41,492 nt of DNA from Dehalococcoidia bacterium (GTDB lineage: Bacteria; Chloroflexota; Dehalococcoidia; Lucifugimonadales; UBA1123): the NCBI GenBank assembly GCA_009838465.1, contig VXRN01000071.1, positions 1 to 41,492 of the forward strand. Reading direction: 5' to 3'. Of the stretch, positions 1-8,219 are shown one piece after another (within the stretch, counting starts at the first letter, position 1; the number at the start of each line of letters is the position of its first letter). Made by a program: the position numbers and the translations under genes. The notes under the pieces were generated by a model. The model ran no database searches. It had not been told where the DNA came from and was given only the letters and a program-made list of their open reading frames with translations.

Positions 1-271
1 ACAAAAAACGAAACGATAACTAAATACTTAATAAATATATAAATATTAATTTTATGTGATGGAAGTGACTCACAAACCCGATCCGAGGCGGCGTTGAGAT
101 GAGAAGGGGTGCTAAGGAGCGAAGGGGGCTCTGTCGTCCTGGGAGAGGTTGCTGACCTGCTGGTCCGATTCCCGTATAATTGCCCCGACTTTGACCTGAG
201 GTATTTTAATATACGGCCTCCGAACTTATCTCGGATGCTGTTCCTGAGAAGAAGCTACGGGGAATGGTTGC
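1..271 (+). promoter_or_regulatory. A/T-rich leader upstream of hyuA
   Basis: No gene is visible here. The first 55 or so bases are almost pure A/T, unlike the rest of the window. A TATAAT hexamer sits at 175-180, about 90 bases before the hyuA start, but no convincing -35 box lies 16-18 bases upstream of it (the nearest is TTGCTG at 149-154, 20 bases away). It may hold the hyuA promoter; the assignment is weak. Confidence 0.3.
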
Positions 272-2386
272 ATGGACTCTGAACTGACACTCTCACTAAG
301 CATTGATATAGGCGGCACGTTCACGGACTTCACGCTTCACGATACCGCCACGGGCGAACTCAAGGTTCACAAGGCGTTGACCTCACCGGACGATCCGTCC
401 CGCGCGCTCATCCAGGGGTTGCGGGAGATGCTGGAGGAGGTCGGCGTGAGTCCAGAACAGCTCCGGCTCGTGGTGCACAGCACGACTCTGGCCACCAACT
501 CGATAATCGAGCGTAAGGGGGCGAAGACCGCTCTGCTGACTACGAAAGGGTTCAGAGACATCCTGGAGTTCGGCAGGGAGCGAATCTACGACATGCACGA
601 TCTGCACGCGCGCTTCCCGGACCCGATTGTGCCAAGACATCTCAGAATAGAGGTGTCCGAGCGCATAGACAGGGACGGATTGACGCTCAGTCCGCTCGAC
701 CTCGATGAGGCCGCCACCGCTGTTGAGGCCCTGGCTGAACAGGGAGTCGAATCAATCGCGGTATCACTGCTCCACGCATATCGCAGTCCCGACCATGAAC
801 GGGCGTTGAAGGGGGTCATCGACTCGAGGCAGCCCAGTCTCAGCGTGTCCCTGTCATCTGAGGCCGCGCCGGTCATCAACGAGTACGAACGGACGTCAAC
901 GGTGGCAGCCGACGCCTATATCAAGCCCGCCGTCTCTCGATACATCCAGGGAGTGGAGCGGGACCTGAGCGAACTTGGCTACGGTGGACAACTCCTGGTG
1001 ATGCACTCGGCGGGCGGCGTACTGAGCGCAGACGCGGCGAGCGAGCGTCCGATAAGGCTGCTGGAATCGGGCCCTGCGGCGGGCGCGCTGGCGGCAGGCT
1101 TCTATAGCGAAATGCTGGGAGAGCCGGACCTTATTTCGCTGGATATGGGAGGCACGACCGCTAAGACGTGCGTAATCGAGGGCGGCCAGCCGAGCCAGAG
1201 TAACGGCATCGAGGTGGCGCGAGTCCACAGGTTCAAGTCGGGCAGCGGTCTTCCGATTCTGATTCCGGTGCTCGACCTGATAGAAATAGGTTCAGGCGGC
1301 GGGAGCATCGCCCATTTGGACAACCTGGGACTGCTGCGCGTCGGGCCTCAGAGTGCGGGAGCGAGTCCGGGGCCTGCCTGCTACGCGCTGGGCGGAACGC
1401 AGCCAACGGTCACTGACGCTAATCTGCTTCTAGGCTATCTCAATCCCGCCTACTTCCTGGGCGGTCGCATGACGCTGGACACTAACGCGGCGCAGAGTGC
1501 GCTCGACACGCTTGGCTCGGAGATGGGGATGGACGCGGTGGGAGCGGCGTGGGGAGTGTATAGCGTGGTGACCGAGAACATGGCGGCGGCGGCGCGCATT
1601 CACATCATCGGGCGGAACAAGGACCCGCGCAACTACTCGATAGTGGCGTTCGGAGGAGCCGGGCCTGCACATGCCTGCGAAGTGGCGAGGATACTGGGTG
1701 CGACGAATGTCGTCGTGCCTCTGGGGGCGGGCGTGACGGCAGCGTTGGGATGTTTGGCCGCGCCGTTGTCTTTCGAGAATATCCGCTCGATGCCCGGCTT
1801 GCTGGAACAGTCGGACTGGGACGCGGTGAACCGGGCGTTCGCCGAAATGGAATCGCTGGGGCGCGGGATGCTCACGAACGCGGGTGTATCAGACTCCGAC
1901 GTGACGCTCACAGCCTCCGCGGATATGCGACTTCAGGGTCAGATACACGAGATAAACGTGCCGGTTCCCTTTGGGCCGCTGTCGGGTTCGGACGTGGAGG
2001 GCATAAGCGCGGACTTCCACGAGATATACCAGGAACTGTACAGCAGGCGGAACCTGAGTCTGCCCATCGAGGTGCAGAACTGGCGTCTGCTGGTCAGCGG
2101 GCCGCAGCCGTCGTTGGAACTTCAGCAGCAGGAAGCGGCCGGCTCAACCGGCGTGAACGCCGCCCTCAAGGGAACGCGCAGGGCGTACTTCGCCAACGCT
2201 CACGGGCCGAACCAGGGTGGATTCGTGGACTGCCCGATTTACGACCGCTATACGCTTCCGGTTGGGGTGTCTCTTGAAGGACCTGCGATTGTGGAGGAAG
2301 CGGAAGCGACTACAATCATTCGACCGGGAGACAGCGCGTCGGTGGATGGGTGGCTGAATTTGAGGATCAGAGTTTCGGGGGGATAG
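272..2386 (+). CDS. hyuA: hydantoinase/oxoprolinase family protein, subunit A (HyuA-like)
   Basis: A 704-residue protein of the HyuA/oxoprolinase/acetone-carboxylase-beta superfamily, which carries out ATP-dependent hydrolysis of cyclic amides or carboxylation in the cytoplasm together with a HyuB subunit. The N-terminal ATP-binding motif IDIGGTFTD lies at residues 11-19, and a second ASKHA-type phosphate loop, LDMGGTTAK, falls in the central domain. The family's three-part layout (N domain, core, C-terminal beta-rich domain) and its usual length of about 690 residues are both kept. The start is the ATG at 272, with a GGGG-containing ribosome site just upstream. The partner hyuB begins at 4255, separated by 1.9 kb of unrelated genes, although the two are normally adjacent. 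The exact substrate (hydantoin, N-methylhydantoin, 5-oxoproline or a ketone) cannot be read from sequence. Confidence 0.9.
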   Translation: MDSELTLSLSIDIGGTFTDFTLHDTATGELKVHKALTSPDDPSRALIQGLREMLEEVGVSPEQLRLVVHSTTLATNSIIERKGAKTALLTTKGFRDILEFGRERIYDMHDLHARFPDPIVPRHLRIEVSERIDRDGLTLSPLDLDEAATAVEALAEQGVESIAVSLLHAYRSPDHERALKGVIDSRQPSLSVSLSSEAAPVINEYERTSTVAADAYIKPAVSRYIQGVERDLSELGYGGQLLVMHSAGGVLSADAASERPIRLLESGPAAGALAAGFYSEMLGEPDLISLDMGGTTAKTCVIEGGQPSQSNGIEVARVHRFKSGSGLPILIPVLDLIEIGSGGGSIAHLDNLGLLRVGPQSAGASPGPACYALGGTQPTVTDANLLLGYLNPAYFLGGRMTLDTNAAQSALDTLGSEMGMDAVGAAWGVYSVVTENMAAAARIHIIGRNKDPRNYSIVAFGGAGPAHACEVARILGATNVVVPLGAGVTAALGCLAAPLSFENIRSMPGLLEQSDWDAVNRAFAEMESLGRGMLTNAGVSDSDVTLTASADMRLQGQIHEINVPVPFGPLSGSDVEGISADFHEIYQELYSRRNLSLPIEVQNWRLLVSGPQPSLELQQQEAAGSTGVNAALKGTRRAYFANAHGPNQGGFVDCPIYDRYTLPVGVSLEGPAIVEEAEATTIIRPGDSASVDGWLNLRIRVSGG

Positions 2387-2444
2387 ACGGGACAGATAGG
2401 GACGGAAGTCGGACTTGAGAGCGGGGTATCTGCCCCTTGAGTCT

Positions 2445-2466
2445 AAAGTCGGACAAGGGCGACTTT
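2445..2466 (+). other. intergenic hairpin after hyuA
   Basis: AAAGTCG and CGACTTT form a perfect 7-bp stem around an 8-base loop. It lies between the hyuA stop and the next gene. No T-run follows, so it is not a typical intrinsic terminator. AAGTCGGAC also occurs at 2406, 40 bases before its copy inside this hairpin. Confidence 0.4.
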
Positions 2467-2504
2467 GCAGGTAGCTCGCATCCCAAACTACGAGAGGGTA
2501 CTTG

Positions 2505-2963
2505 ATGTACGATAACTCGCGTGAACCAGAACGATTCCCTATAAGACGTCCAAGAGGCGGCGGAATGCCGACCTACATGAAATTTTTGGTAGGCATAATT
2601 GGCTTCTTCGTAGTTATCTTCCTTCTATTTATCATCGCTGCTCTTCTTATTCCAGAACCACCGCCAAGTACAGCCATATCTGAAAGGAAAGCATTCAGTA
2701 TAGACCAGTGCTTGAGCAAAGACGGAGACCATTTAGGCTTAGTTTGGGGGGTGCGTTCTCGCCTTGTCCAACCTGACACCATGAGGGTTCTCGGTACTTC
2801 TATTGGCCCCCCAGAGCCAATGCCTGCAAAGGGCGGGAAGGAATATCATCCAATTGTAATGACAGTCACAAACGAGAATGTGGTGGGGCAAAGGGTTTCT
2901 AATGTGGCTTGGGCCATTGGCGACACGGACTCATGCGACTATGAACTTCTGGCATTGGAGTAA
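2505..2963 (+). CDS. hypothetical protein with a single membrane anchor
   Basis: Not recognised as a named family. The ATG at 2505 is preferred over the TTG at 2502 because GAGAGGG at 2492-2498 sits 6 bases before it. The roughly 152-residue product has an Arg-rich, Pro-containing N-terminus, one strongly hydrophobic helix (about residues 26-48, rich in Phe, Ile and Leu), then a Pro-rich stretch and a soluble domain of about 95 residues containing two cysteines. By charge, the N-terminus should stay inside and the C-terminal domain face outside. Its codons are noticeably more A/T-rich than those of hyuA before it, so it may have been acquired. It lies in the block separating hyuA from hyuB. 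Confidence 0.6.
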   Translation: MYDNSREPERFPIRRPRGGGMPTYMKFLVGIIGFFVVIFLLFIIAALLIPEPPPSTAISERKAFSIDQCLSKDGDHLGLVWGVRSRLVQPDTMRVLGTSIGPPEPMPAKGGKEYHPIVMTVTNENVVGQRVSNVAWAIGDTDSCDYELLALE

Positions 2964-3027
2964 ATGATGGTGGAACTGATAGTACTCCTGGTCATCATAT
3001 AGGCAATCTACGGATGGATACATGAGT

Positions 3028-3357
3028 TCATCCCACATGGTTCTGAAGCGCCCGCGCAACCCAGCTGTTCACGCTCATGCCTTCCGCAGCAGCCGATACC
3101 GTTATCCGATGATGAAGTTCAGGCCCGATGTGAACGTTCAGGTCACCTGAGAACGGCTTTTGCGGTTCAACCCCATCCTCTGCGCACGACGCAAGATAAT
3201 CGTCTATGGATATGCGGAACTCTTCCCGCAGTGTATGGACATCTTCCGCCTCGCAGTTCGCTATTGGATACGGACCGCTGTTCACCACGCTCGCGTGAAG
3301 CAGCCCGACCGAATCGTCATACTCAACCCTGGCGATATAGCCCTTGTACCCTAACAT
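3028..3357 (-). CDS. hicB: HicB-family antitoxin, solitary
   Basis: A 109-residue protein with the two parts of a type II HicB antitoxin. The N-terminal degenerate RNase H-like domain begins YKGYIARVEYDD and includes an EEFRISIDDYLASC segment. After the family hallmark EPQKPFSG comes a C-terminal ribbon-helix-helix DNA-binding segment (LNVHIGPELHHRI, then a GMSVNSWVARAL helix). HicB normally neutralises the HicA mRNA interferase and represses the hicAB operon. No HicA-like frame (about 60-80 residues with a conserved His) is present on either side, so this is an orphan regulator or a decayed module. GGAGAAAGG precedes the ATG. The gene is antisense to the surrounding plus-strand genes. Confidence 0.85.
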   Translation of the reverse strand: MLGYKGYIARVEYDDSVGLLHASVVNSGPYPIANCEAEDVHTLREEFRISIDDYLASCAEDGVEPQKPFSGDLNVHIGPELHHRITVSAAAEGMSVNSWVARALQNHVG

Positions 3358-3574
3358 GGCCTTTCTCCAATCTGTTGGTCACAATACCGTCCTACACATT
3401 CGCCTTGCAATCCGAGCAACCCGATGACTTGTGGATAATGTTTCTGCTATCTCGAACCCAAACGTTCTATTTCCTCCACACATACGCCTGCCGATGCGCT
3501 ACAATGCGAATGATTTATCAAACCCCCGAATTTGGGAGATGGCTGAAATGACGCAGAAAAAGGAGGCCGAGTCC

Positions 3575-3826
3575 ATGACCATAGACAACTCCCAGATAGG
3601 CCCACTCGGGCAAGCTATCTACGAAGAGAAGATACGCGATGCCCTGGGACCCGAGGACCACGGCAAACTGGTAGTCATAGACGTCGTCAGCGGCGACTAT
3701 GAGGTTGACTCTGACCACATCGCCGCGCTGATGCGTATCCGTGAGAGACATCCCGACGCTCGCACGTTGACTAAGCGGGCGGGCTTCCGAGGGGCATACC
3801 ACATGGGCAGCGGGAACCCCACCTAA
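3575..3826 (+). CDS. small conserved-looking protein paired with an aspartic protease
   Basis: An 83-residue product. The frame is open further upstream, but AGGAGG at 3561-3566 is 8 bases from the ATG at 3575, which decides the start. Its core reads GKLVVIDVVSGDYEVDSD, followed by an alternating charged segment and a basic end. I recall this pattern from small bacterial proteins encoded directly before clan AA aspartic proteases, but know no assigned function. The stop is 5 bases before the protease start, so the two are almost certainly co-translated. The tight pairing of a small protein with a protease-fold partner resembles a two-component module, possibly toxin-antitoxin-like; that is speculation. 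Confidence 0.7.
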   Translation: MTIDNSQIGPLGQAIYEEKIRDALGPEDHGKLVVIDVVSGDYEVDSDHIAALMRIRERHPDARTLTKRAGFRGAYHMGSGNPT

Positions 3827-3831
3827 CTCGT

Positions 3832-4224
3832 ATGATGCGCGGAGAGGTTCGGCAGAACCTAGCCAATGGACTGGAAGCTCGGCTTGAGATCCGAGTTGAG
3901 GGCGCCGATGGCATATTCTATCTATCGGAAGCGGTGGTTGATACTGGTTTCACCGGGGATCTGATGTTGCCCGATTCGATGATTCAGCGATTAGGTTTGA
4001 CTGCGGCTGATCAAACTGAGGTGGTTTTGGCTACCGGCGAAGTGAGGCGTATCAACTACTACTTCACCAGAATTTTCTGGCAAGGAGAGGTCCTGCCTGT
4101 GACGGTATTTCAATCGCAAGATCAGTCATTGCTGGGGATGCAACTGCTGAGAGACAATATCATCACGATACACGCTAGGGATGGTGGGGAATTGACCATT
4201 ACTAAATCAACGCCCGAAAGTTGA
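3832..4224 (+). CDS. clan AA (retropepsin-like) aspartic protease
   Basis: A 130-residue single-domain aspartic protease homologue. The catalytic motif VVDTGFTGDLMLP carries the Asp-Thr-Gly triad near residue 38. A second hydrophobic-hydrophobic-Gly element near the C-terminus (SLLGMQLL) matches the retropepsin fold. With one DTG per chain, such enzymes work as homodimers. There is no signal peptide, so it should be cytoplasmic. Two ATG codons (3832 and 3835) are possible starts. It follows the 83-residue gene by 5 bases. Substrates of these small bacterial proteases are largely unknown. It sits in the block inserted between hyuA and hyuB. Confidence 0.8.
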   Translation: MMRGEVRQNLANGLEARLEIRVEGADGIFYLSEAVVDTGFTGDLMLPDSMIQRLGLTAADQTEVVLATGEVRRINYYFTRIFWQGEVLPVTVFQSQDQSLLGMQLLRDNIITIHARDGGELTITKSTPES

Positions 4225-4254
4225 AACAAATACCAGACCCTCACGGAGATAGCC

Positions 4255-5925
4255 ATGACCAATCCCAACAACGATTTCGACCCAGTATCGCTGGAGATAA
4301 TGTGGAGCAGGATGCTCAATGTCGCGGAGGAGATGTGGTCAACGGTCCTGCGGACGGCGGTTTCGACGATCATAGCGTCGGCCAACGACTTCGGCTGCGA
4401 GGTACTGGACGCCGAGGGCAGGTCCATCGCGCACGCCTATCGCTCGATGCCAGTGTTCAACATGACAATGCCGAACGTGACCAAGGAGATACTGAAGAAG
4501 TATCCAGTGGAAACGATGCACCCGGACGACGTGTACATGACGAATGACCCGTGGATGTGCGCCGGACACCTGCCCGACATCGCTATCGTGTCGCCGGTGT
4601 TCTACCAGGGACGATTCGTCGGATTCGTTGGGAACATAGCAAACACCTCGGACATCGGCGGTACACTCGACCTTAAGCGGGTGACCGACTCGTATGAAGA
4701 GGGTCTCTTCTTCCCGCTTTGCAAGCTCTATGACAAGGGTGAGCCGAACGAACTGGCCTTCGATATGTACAGGTGGAACGTGCGTGGACCGGAGATGGTG
4801 CTGACGGACATCGAGGCGCAGGTGGCAGCCAATCAGGTGGGCGCGCGGCGCATCAACGACTTCCTGGACGAGTACGGGCTGGAAGATCTGGCCGCGCTGT
4901 CCGCCGCGATCAGGGGACGCTCGGAGGCGGCGATGCGCCGCGCTATCGAGGAACTGCCTGACGGGGTGTACGAAAACCACGTCTATACGGACGGTATGGG
5001 CGACCCGCTGAAGATACAAGCGCGCATCGAGATACGCGGAGACGAGATGCTGGTGGACTATACCGGCTCATCTCCCCAGATAGACCGCGGCGGTCTGAAC
5101 TGCACGATGATATACAGCCGGGGTCATACCTACTATCCGCTCGCGTGCCTGCTAACGCCGGACGTGCCGGTGAACGAGGGCTGCTTCGAGGCGATAAAGG
5201 TCACCGCGCCGGAAGGGACGATAATCAACTGTACCTTCCCGGTCTCGGTCGGGTCGCGCACGAACACCGGCTGGTATATACACGGCTGCATATTCGGGGC
5301 TCTGGCGAAGGCCGTGCCGGATAGGATACAGGCGGGCAATGGATTGATGTCCTCCATTCGCACATACGGGGTTGAAGACGACGGACGGCTGTTCAACGCG
5401 CACCTTTTCTGCGGTGGCGGACGGGGAGCCACCAGCCGAGACGACGGCATGGGGCTGAATATGTTCCCGTCGAGCGCGTCGAACGTGCCTGTGGAGGTGT
5501 TCGAGGTGAGCAGTCCGGCGCTGATCGAGGCGAAAGAGCTGATACCGGACTCGGCGGGCGCGGGTAAATACAGGGGAAGTCCAGGCCAGCGCGTGGTAGT
5601 CGGGAAACTGCCCTCGCACTCCGCGCCTCTGAATGTGTACATCCATCCCAACCGGCTCACCTTCGCGCCGCAGGGCGCGTTCGGCGGCGGGACGGGCGCA
5701 AAGACGGAGGTCATCATAAATGGCGACAGGGTAAGCGACGATCCGCGATCCATGACGTCCGGCGCAGTGGCCCTGGAGACCGATGACGACCGCCTTGTGC
5801 TTGAGTTCCCGAGCGGCGCGGGTGTGGGGGACCCGTCTGAGCGTCCCAGTGAATTGCTGCAGACCGACGTGCGAAACGGGCTGGTGTCCGAGGACGGAAA
5901 GCGGGATGATTATGGCGTAGGTTGA
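4255..5925 (+). CDS. hyuB: hydantoinase B / N-methylhydantoinase B-like subunit
   Basis: A 556-residue HyuB protein, the expected length for the family, which pairs with HyuA in ATP-dependent hydantoinases and related carboxylases. The N-terminus (DPVSLEIMWSRM) and the segments NDPWMCAGHLPDIAIVSPVF and GRPEMVLTDIEAQVAAN-like region are family landmarks, as is the Gly-rich C-terminal half with its GRGATSRDDG and AGKYRGSPGQR stretches. The ATG at 4255 has a GGAG site 6 bases upstream. The MBL-fold gene begins 12 bases after its stop, so the two are probably one transcript and may act in one catabolic pathway for cyclic amides. It is complete and shows no damage. Confidence 0.9.
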   Translation: MTNPNNDFDPVSLEIMWSRMLNVAEEMWSTVLRTAVSTIIASANDFGCEVLDAEGRSIAHAYRSMPVFNMTMPNVTKEILKKYPVETMHPDDVYMTNDPWMCAGHLPDIAIVSPVFYQGRFVGFVGNIANTSDIGGTLDLKRVTDSYEEGLFFPLCKLYDKGEPNELAFDMYRWNVRGPEMVLTDIEAQVAANQVGARRINDFLDEYGLEDLAALSAAIRGRSEAAMRRAIEELPDGVYENHVYTDGMGDPLKIQARIEIRGDEMLVDYTGSSPQIDRGGLNCTMIYSRGHTYYPLACLLTPDVPVNEGCFEAIKVTAPEGTIINCTFPVSVGSRTNTGWYIHGCIFGALAKAVPDRIQAGNGLMSSIRTYGVEDDGRLFNAHLFCGGGRGATSRDDGMGLNMFPSSASNVPVEVFEVSSPALIEAKELIPDSAGAGKYRGSPGQRVVVGKLPSHSAPLNVYIHPNRLTFAPQGAFGGGTGAKTEVIINGDRVSDDPRSMTSGAVALETDDDRLVLEFPSGAGVGDPSERPSELLQTDVRNGLVSEDGKRDDYGVG

Positions 5926-5937
5926 GGAGGCGCGCGA

Positions 5938-6795
5938 ATGACTGAGTTTGAAATGAGCGTCGGCGACGCGAGCATCGTCGCGCTGACCGATATGAACTGC
6001 GCCTACCCGACACCTCTGCCGGAGCTTTGGCCGAATGTGCCATACGACGCATGGGAACCATTCCGAGAGATGTATTCTGATACGTTCGAGGGAGACAAGA
6101 TGAGGCTGGAGATCGGATGCTATTTAGTACGATCTTCGGGCAAGACCATCCTGATAGACACAGGATACGGGCCGGGGCCGATAGATTACATCGGAGGAAT
6201 GAGAGGCGAGCTCATGGCGGACCTCGCTTCGAACCGCGTCAGCCCAGAAGAGGTTGACATCGTCTTCCTATCGCACTTGCATCTGGACCATGTGGGCTGG
6301 AACACCCAGGAACGCGACGGGCGACACGTTCCAGTGTTTCCCAACGCGCGCTACGTGGTTCACGAGGATGACCTCACCCACTTCCGAAAGCCGGAAGTGC
6401 AGGCCGCGGGCCGTTATCCTTACATGGAGAGCCTGGTTGATCCGTTGGATGAACTGGGAATCCTGGATACGCTTTTGGGCGACTCCGACCTGACGCCGGA
6501 AGTCCGCGCGCTGCATACTCCAGGTCATACCCCGGGCCACATGAGCGTGATGGTCGCGTCCGGCGGGGCGCGCGCGCTGATTCAGGGGGATGTGCTTATC
6601 CATCCGGCCCAGATAACGGAGCCGTCCTGGACGCCGCTGTTCGACGGAGACGTGGAGACGGCAGAGGCCACGAGGCGAGGGATGCTGGACAGGCTGGAAG
6701 CCAGCGGCGATACGGTGATCTCATGCCACTTCACTAAGCCGGGTTTTGGGCAGATAGTGAGGGTGGAGGGTCGGCGGTACTGGCAGGCGGGGTAA
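5938..6795 (+). CDS. MBL-fold metallohydrolase (lactonase-like)
   Basis: A 285-residue metallo-beta-lactamase-fold hydrolase. The zinc motif HLHLDH lies at residues 113-118 (His113, His115, Asp117, His118). Further metal ligands are His201 in TPGHTPGH, Asp218 in QGDV and His264 in SCHF, giving a complete binuclear site. The layout resembles the N-acyl homoserine lactonase/AttM group, although many members of that group cleave other lactones or cyclic esters. GAGGAGG at 5924-5930 overlaps the hyuB stop and lies 7 bases before the ATG, so it is translated right after hyuB. A ring-opening step next to hydantoinase genes is plausible but not proven. Confidence 0.88.
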   Translation: MTEFEMSVGDASIVALTDMNCAYPTPLPELWPNVPYDAWEPFREMYSDTFEGDKMRLEIGCYLVRSSGKTILIDTGYGPGPIDYIGGMRGELMADLASNRVSPEEVDIVFLSHLHLDHVGWNTQERDGRHVPVFPNARYVVHEDDLTHFRKPEVQAAGRYPYMESLVDPLDELGILDTLLGDSDLTPEVRALHTPGHTPGHMSVMVASGGARALIQGDVLIHPAQITEPSWTPLFDGDVETAEATRRGMLDRLEASGDTVISCHFTKPGFGQIVRVEGRRYWQAG

Positions 6796-6859
6796 GTCGG
6801 CGCTAGACGACCTATCGGAGGACTATACGCTGGTGAAGTTCAGGCCGGCGTAGCGAGTT

Positions 6860-7567
6860 TTACTGTATCTTCACTATGCGGTTCACGTAAATTCCGGGCG
6901 TGTGGACCGAGCCCGGGTCAATGTCGCCGGGTTCCACCACTTGGTCAACCTCCATGATTACGAAGTCCGCGGAGGTTGCCATTACGCCGTTGAAGTTGCG
7001 GGAGGTCCCTCGATACTGGGTGTTGCCCATTGTGTCGGATATGTGTGCCCTGAGCAGGGCGAAGTCGGCCTTGAGCGAGTGCTCCAGTAGGTACTCCCGA
7101 CCATCGAACACGCGGGATTCCTTGCCCTCGGACATGAGTGTGCCTACTCCGGTCGGGGTGTAGAATGCGGGTATGCCAGCGCCGCCAGCCCTGATGCGTT
7201 CGGCAAGGGTGCCCTGCGGCACTACTTCGAGGTCTATCTTGCCCTCGCGGTAGGCGGTCTCGAAAGCGGTGGGCCTGGATGGCGACGGGGAGACGGGGAA
7301 AGAGGCGATAACCTTCTTGACCTGCTCGTTCTCGACCAGGATGCCTATGTCTATGGGGCGGTCGCCGGGAATCGTTCCGAACCCTATCACCGAGGCCAAG
7401 CCGGCGGTGTTGGAAATGATGGTCAGGTCTGACGCGCCGTGATCGCGCAGAGCTCGGATCAGGTTTTGTGGGGTGCCGCCCGGTCCCGCGAAACCGTCTA
7501 TCATCAAAATGGCGCCGTCGGGAATGTCCGCGACTGCCTGGTCAAAACTGGGCACAATCTTGCTCAA
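6860..7567 (-). CDS. 3-oxoacid CoA-transferase subunit A-like protein, without a visible subunit B
   Basis: A full-length (235-residue) alpha subunit of a family I CoA-transferase (ScoA/AtoD type), which moves CoA between a short acyl-CoA and a free acid. Landmarks are the GFAGPGGTPQNLIRAL segment near residue 25, the run LAERIRAGGAGIPAFYTPTGVGT, and the C-terminal HTPGIYVNRIV. The catalytic glutamate of these enzymes resides in the beta subunit, which normally follows immediately. Here the gene runs into the convergent MBL gene, with only 64 bases between them, and no beta subunit is found anywhere in the window. The partner must be encoded elsewhere, or the gene is an orphan. Confidence 0.87.
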   Translation of the reverse strand: MSKIVPSFDQAVADIPDGAILMIDGFAGPGGTPQNLIRALRDHGASDLTIISNTAGLASVIGFGTIPGDRPIDIGILVENEQVKKVIASFPVSPSPSRPTAFETAYREGKIDLEVVPQGTLAERIRAGGAGIPAFYTPTGVGTLMSEGKESRVFDGREYLLEHSLKADFALLRAHISDTMGNTQYRGTSRNFNGVMATSADFVIMEVDQVVEPGDIDPGSVHTPGIYVNRIVKIQ

Positions 7568-7736
7568 TGCTGTCTTCTACCTCACTCAGAAATGCGCTCC
7601 AATTCTAATACAATCCGGGCGCTGTTGACAGGTCACAGCGCTGAAGAGTCACCAATGTGCTCCGCGCTGTCACTTGGGAATTCTGATAGTATGCCCGTTG
7701 GTATGAACGGAGAGCCCAAGTTCGGAGAAGAGGAAA

Positions 7737-8204
7737 TTGGCAGATTCTCAAGTCAACGTGCGTCGGGCCGAGCCGCGCGACGCCATCCATATAGTCAGAT
7801 TTCAGCAGAGTATGGCTCTCGAGACCGAGGGCAAGAGGCTCGACCAATCTCTGATAAGCGCCGGGGTGGATGCCGTGTTCGACGATCCCGACAAGGGCTT
7901 CTACATCGTGGCCGAAGTAGGCGGGACGGTAGTGGGCAGCCTGCTCATTACTTACGAGTGGAGCGAATGGCGGAACGCGACATTCTGGTGGATTCAGAGC
8001 GTGTTTGTTGACGCCGACCACCGCAGACGCGGCGTCTATACAGAGTTGCACGACCACATTATGAAGCAGGCTCGTGAGAGCGAAGACATCTGCGGAGTGA
8101 GGCTGTACGTGGAGCGGGATAATCACATTGCTCAGCAGACCTACAAAAGCCTGGGGATGGACCACTCTCATTACGATCTTTATGAGATAGATTTCGTGTT
8201 GTGA
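7737..8204 (+). CDS. GNAT-family N-acetyltransferase
   Basis: A 155-residue GNAT domain that should transfer an acetyl group from acetyl-CoA to an amine; the substrate is unknown. The start is a TTG at 7737, since the fold already begins at VNVRRAEPRDA and the first ATG would delete the first strand. GGAG at 7724-7727 is 9 bases upstream. Motif A, with the pyrophosphate-binding loop, is VDADHRRRGVYTELHDH, where the usual Gly-x-Gly/Ala reads Gly-Val-Tyr. Motif B is followed by the typical AQQTYKSLGM. It is first in a plus-strand run with the PPOX gene 15 bases downstream. Confidence 0.85.
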   Translation: MADSQVNVRRAEPRDAIHIVRFQQSMALETEGKRLDQSLISAGVDAVFDDPDKGFYIVAEVGGTVVGSLLITYEWSEWRNATFWWIQSVFVDADHRRRGVYTELHDHIMKQARESEDICGVRLYVERDNHIAQQTYKSLGMDHSHYDLYEIDFVL

Positions 8205-8219
8205 ACAGGGGGAGAAGAA

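Noticed and set aside
4339..5019. Long minus-strand open frame (226 residues) inside hyuB
   Set aside because: It is antisense to a complete, clearly conserved hyuB and has low-complexity, His/Arg/Val-rich text typical of a shadow frame.
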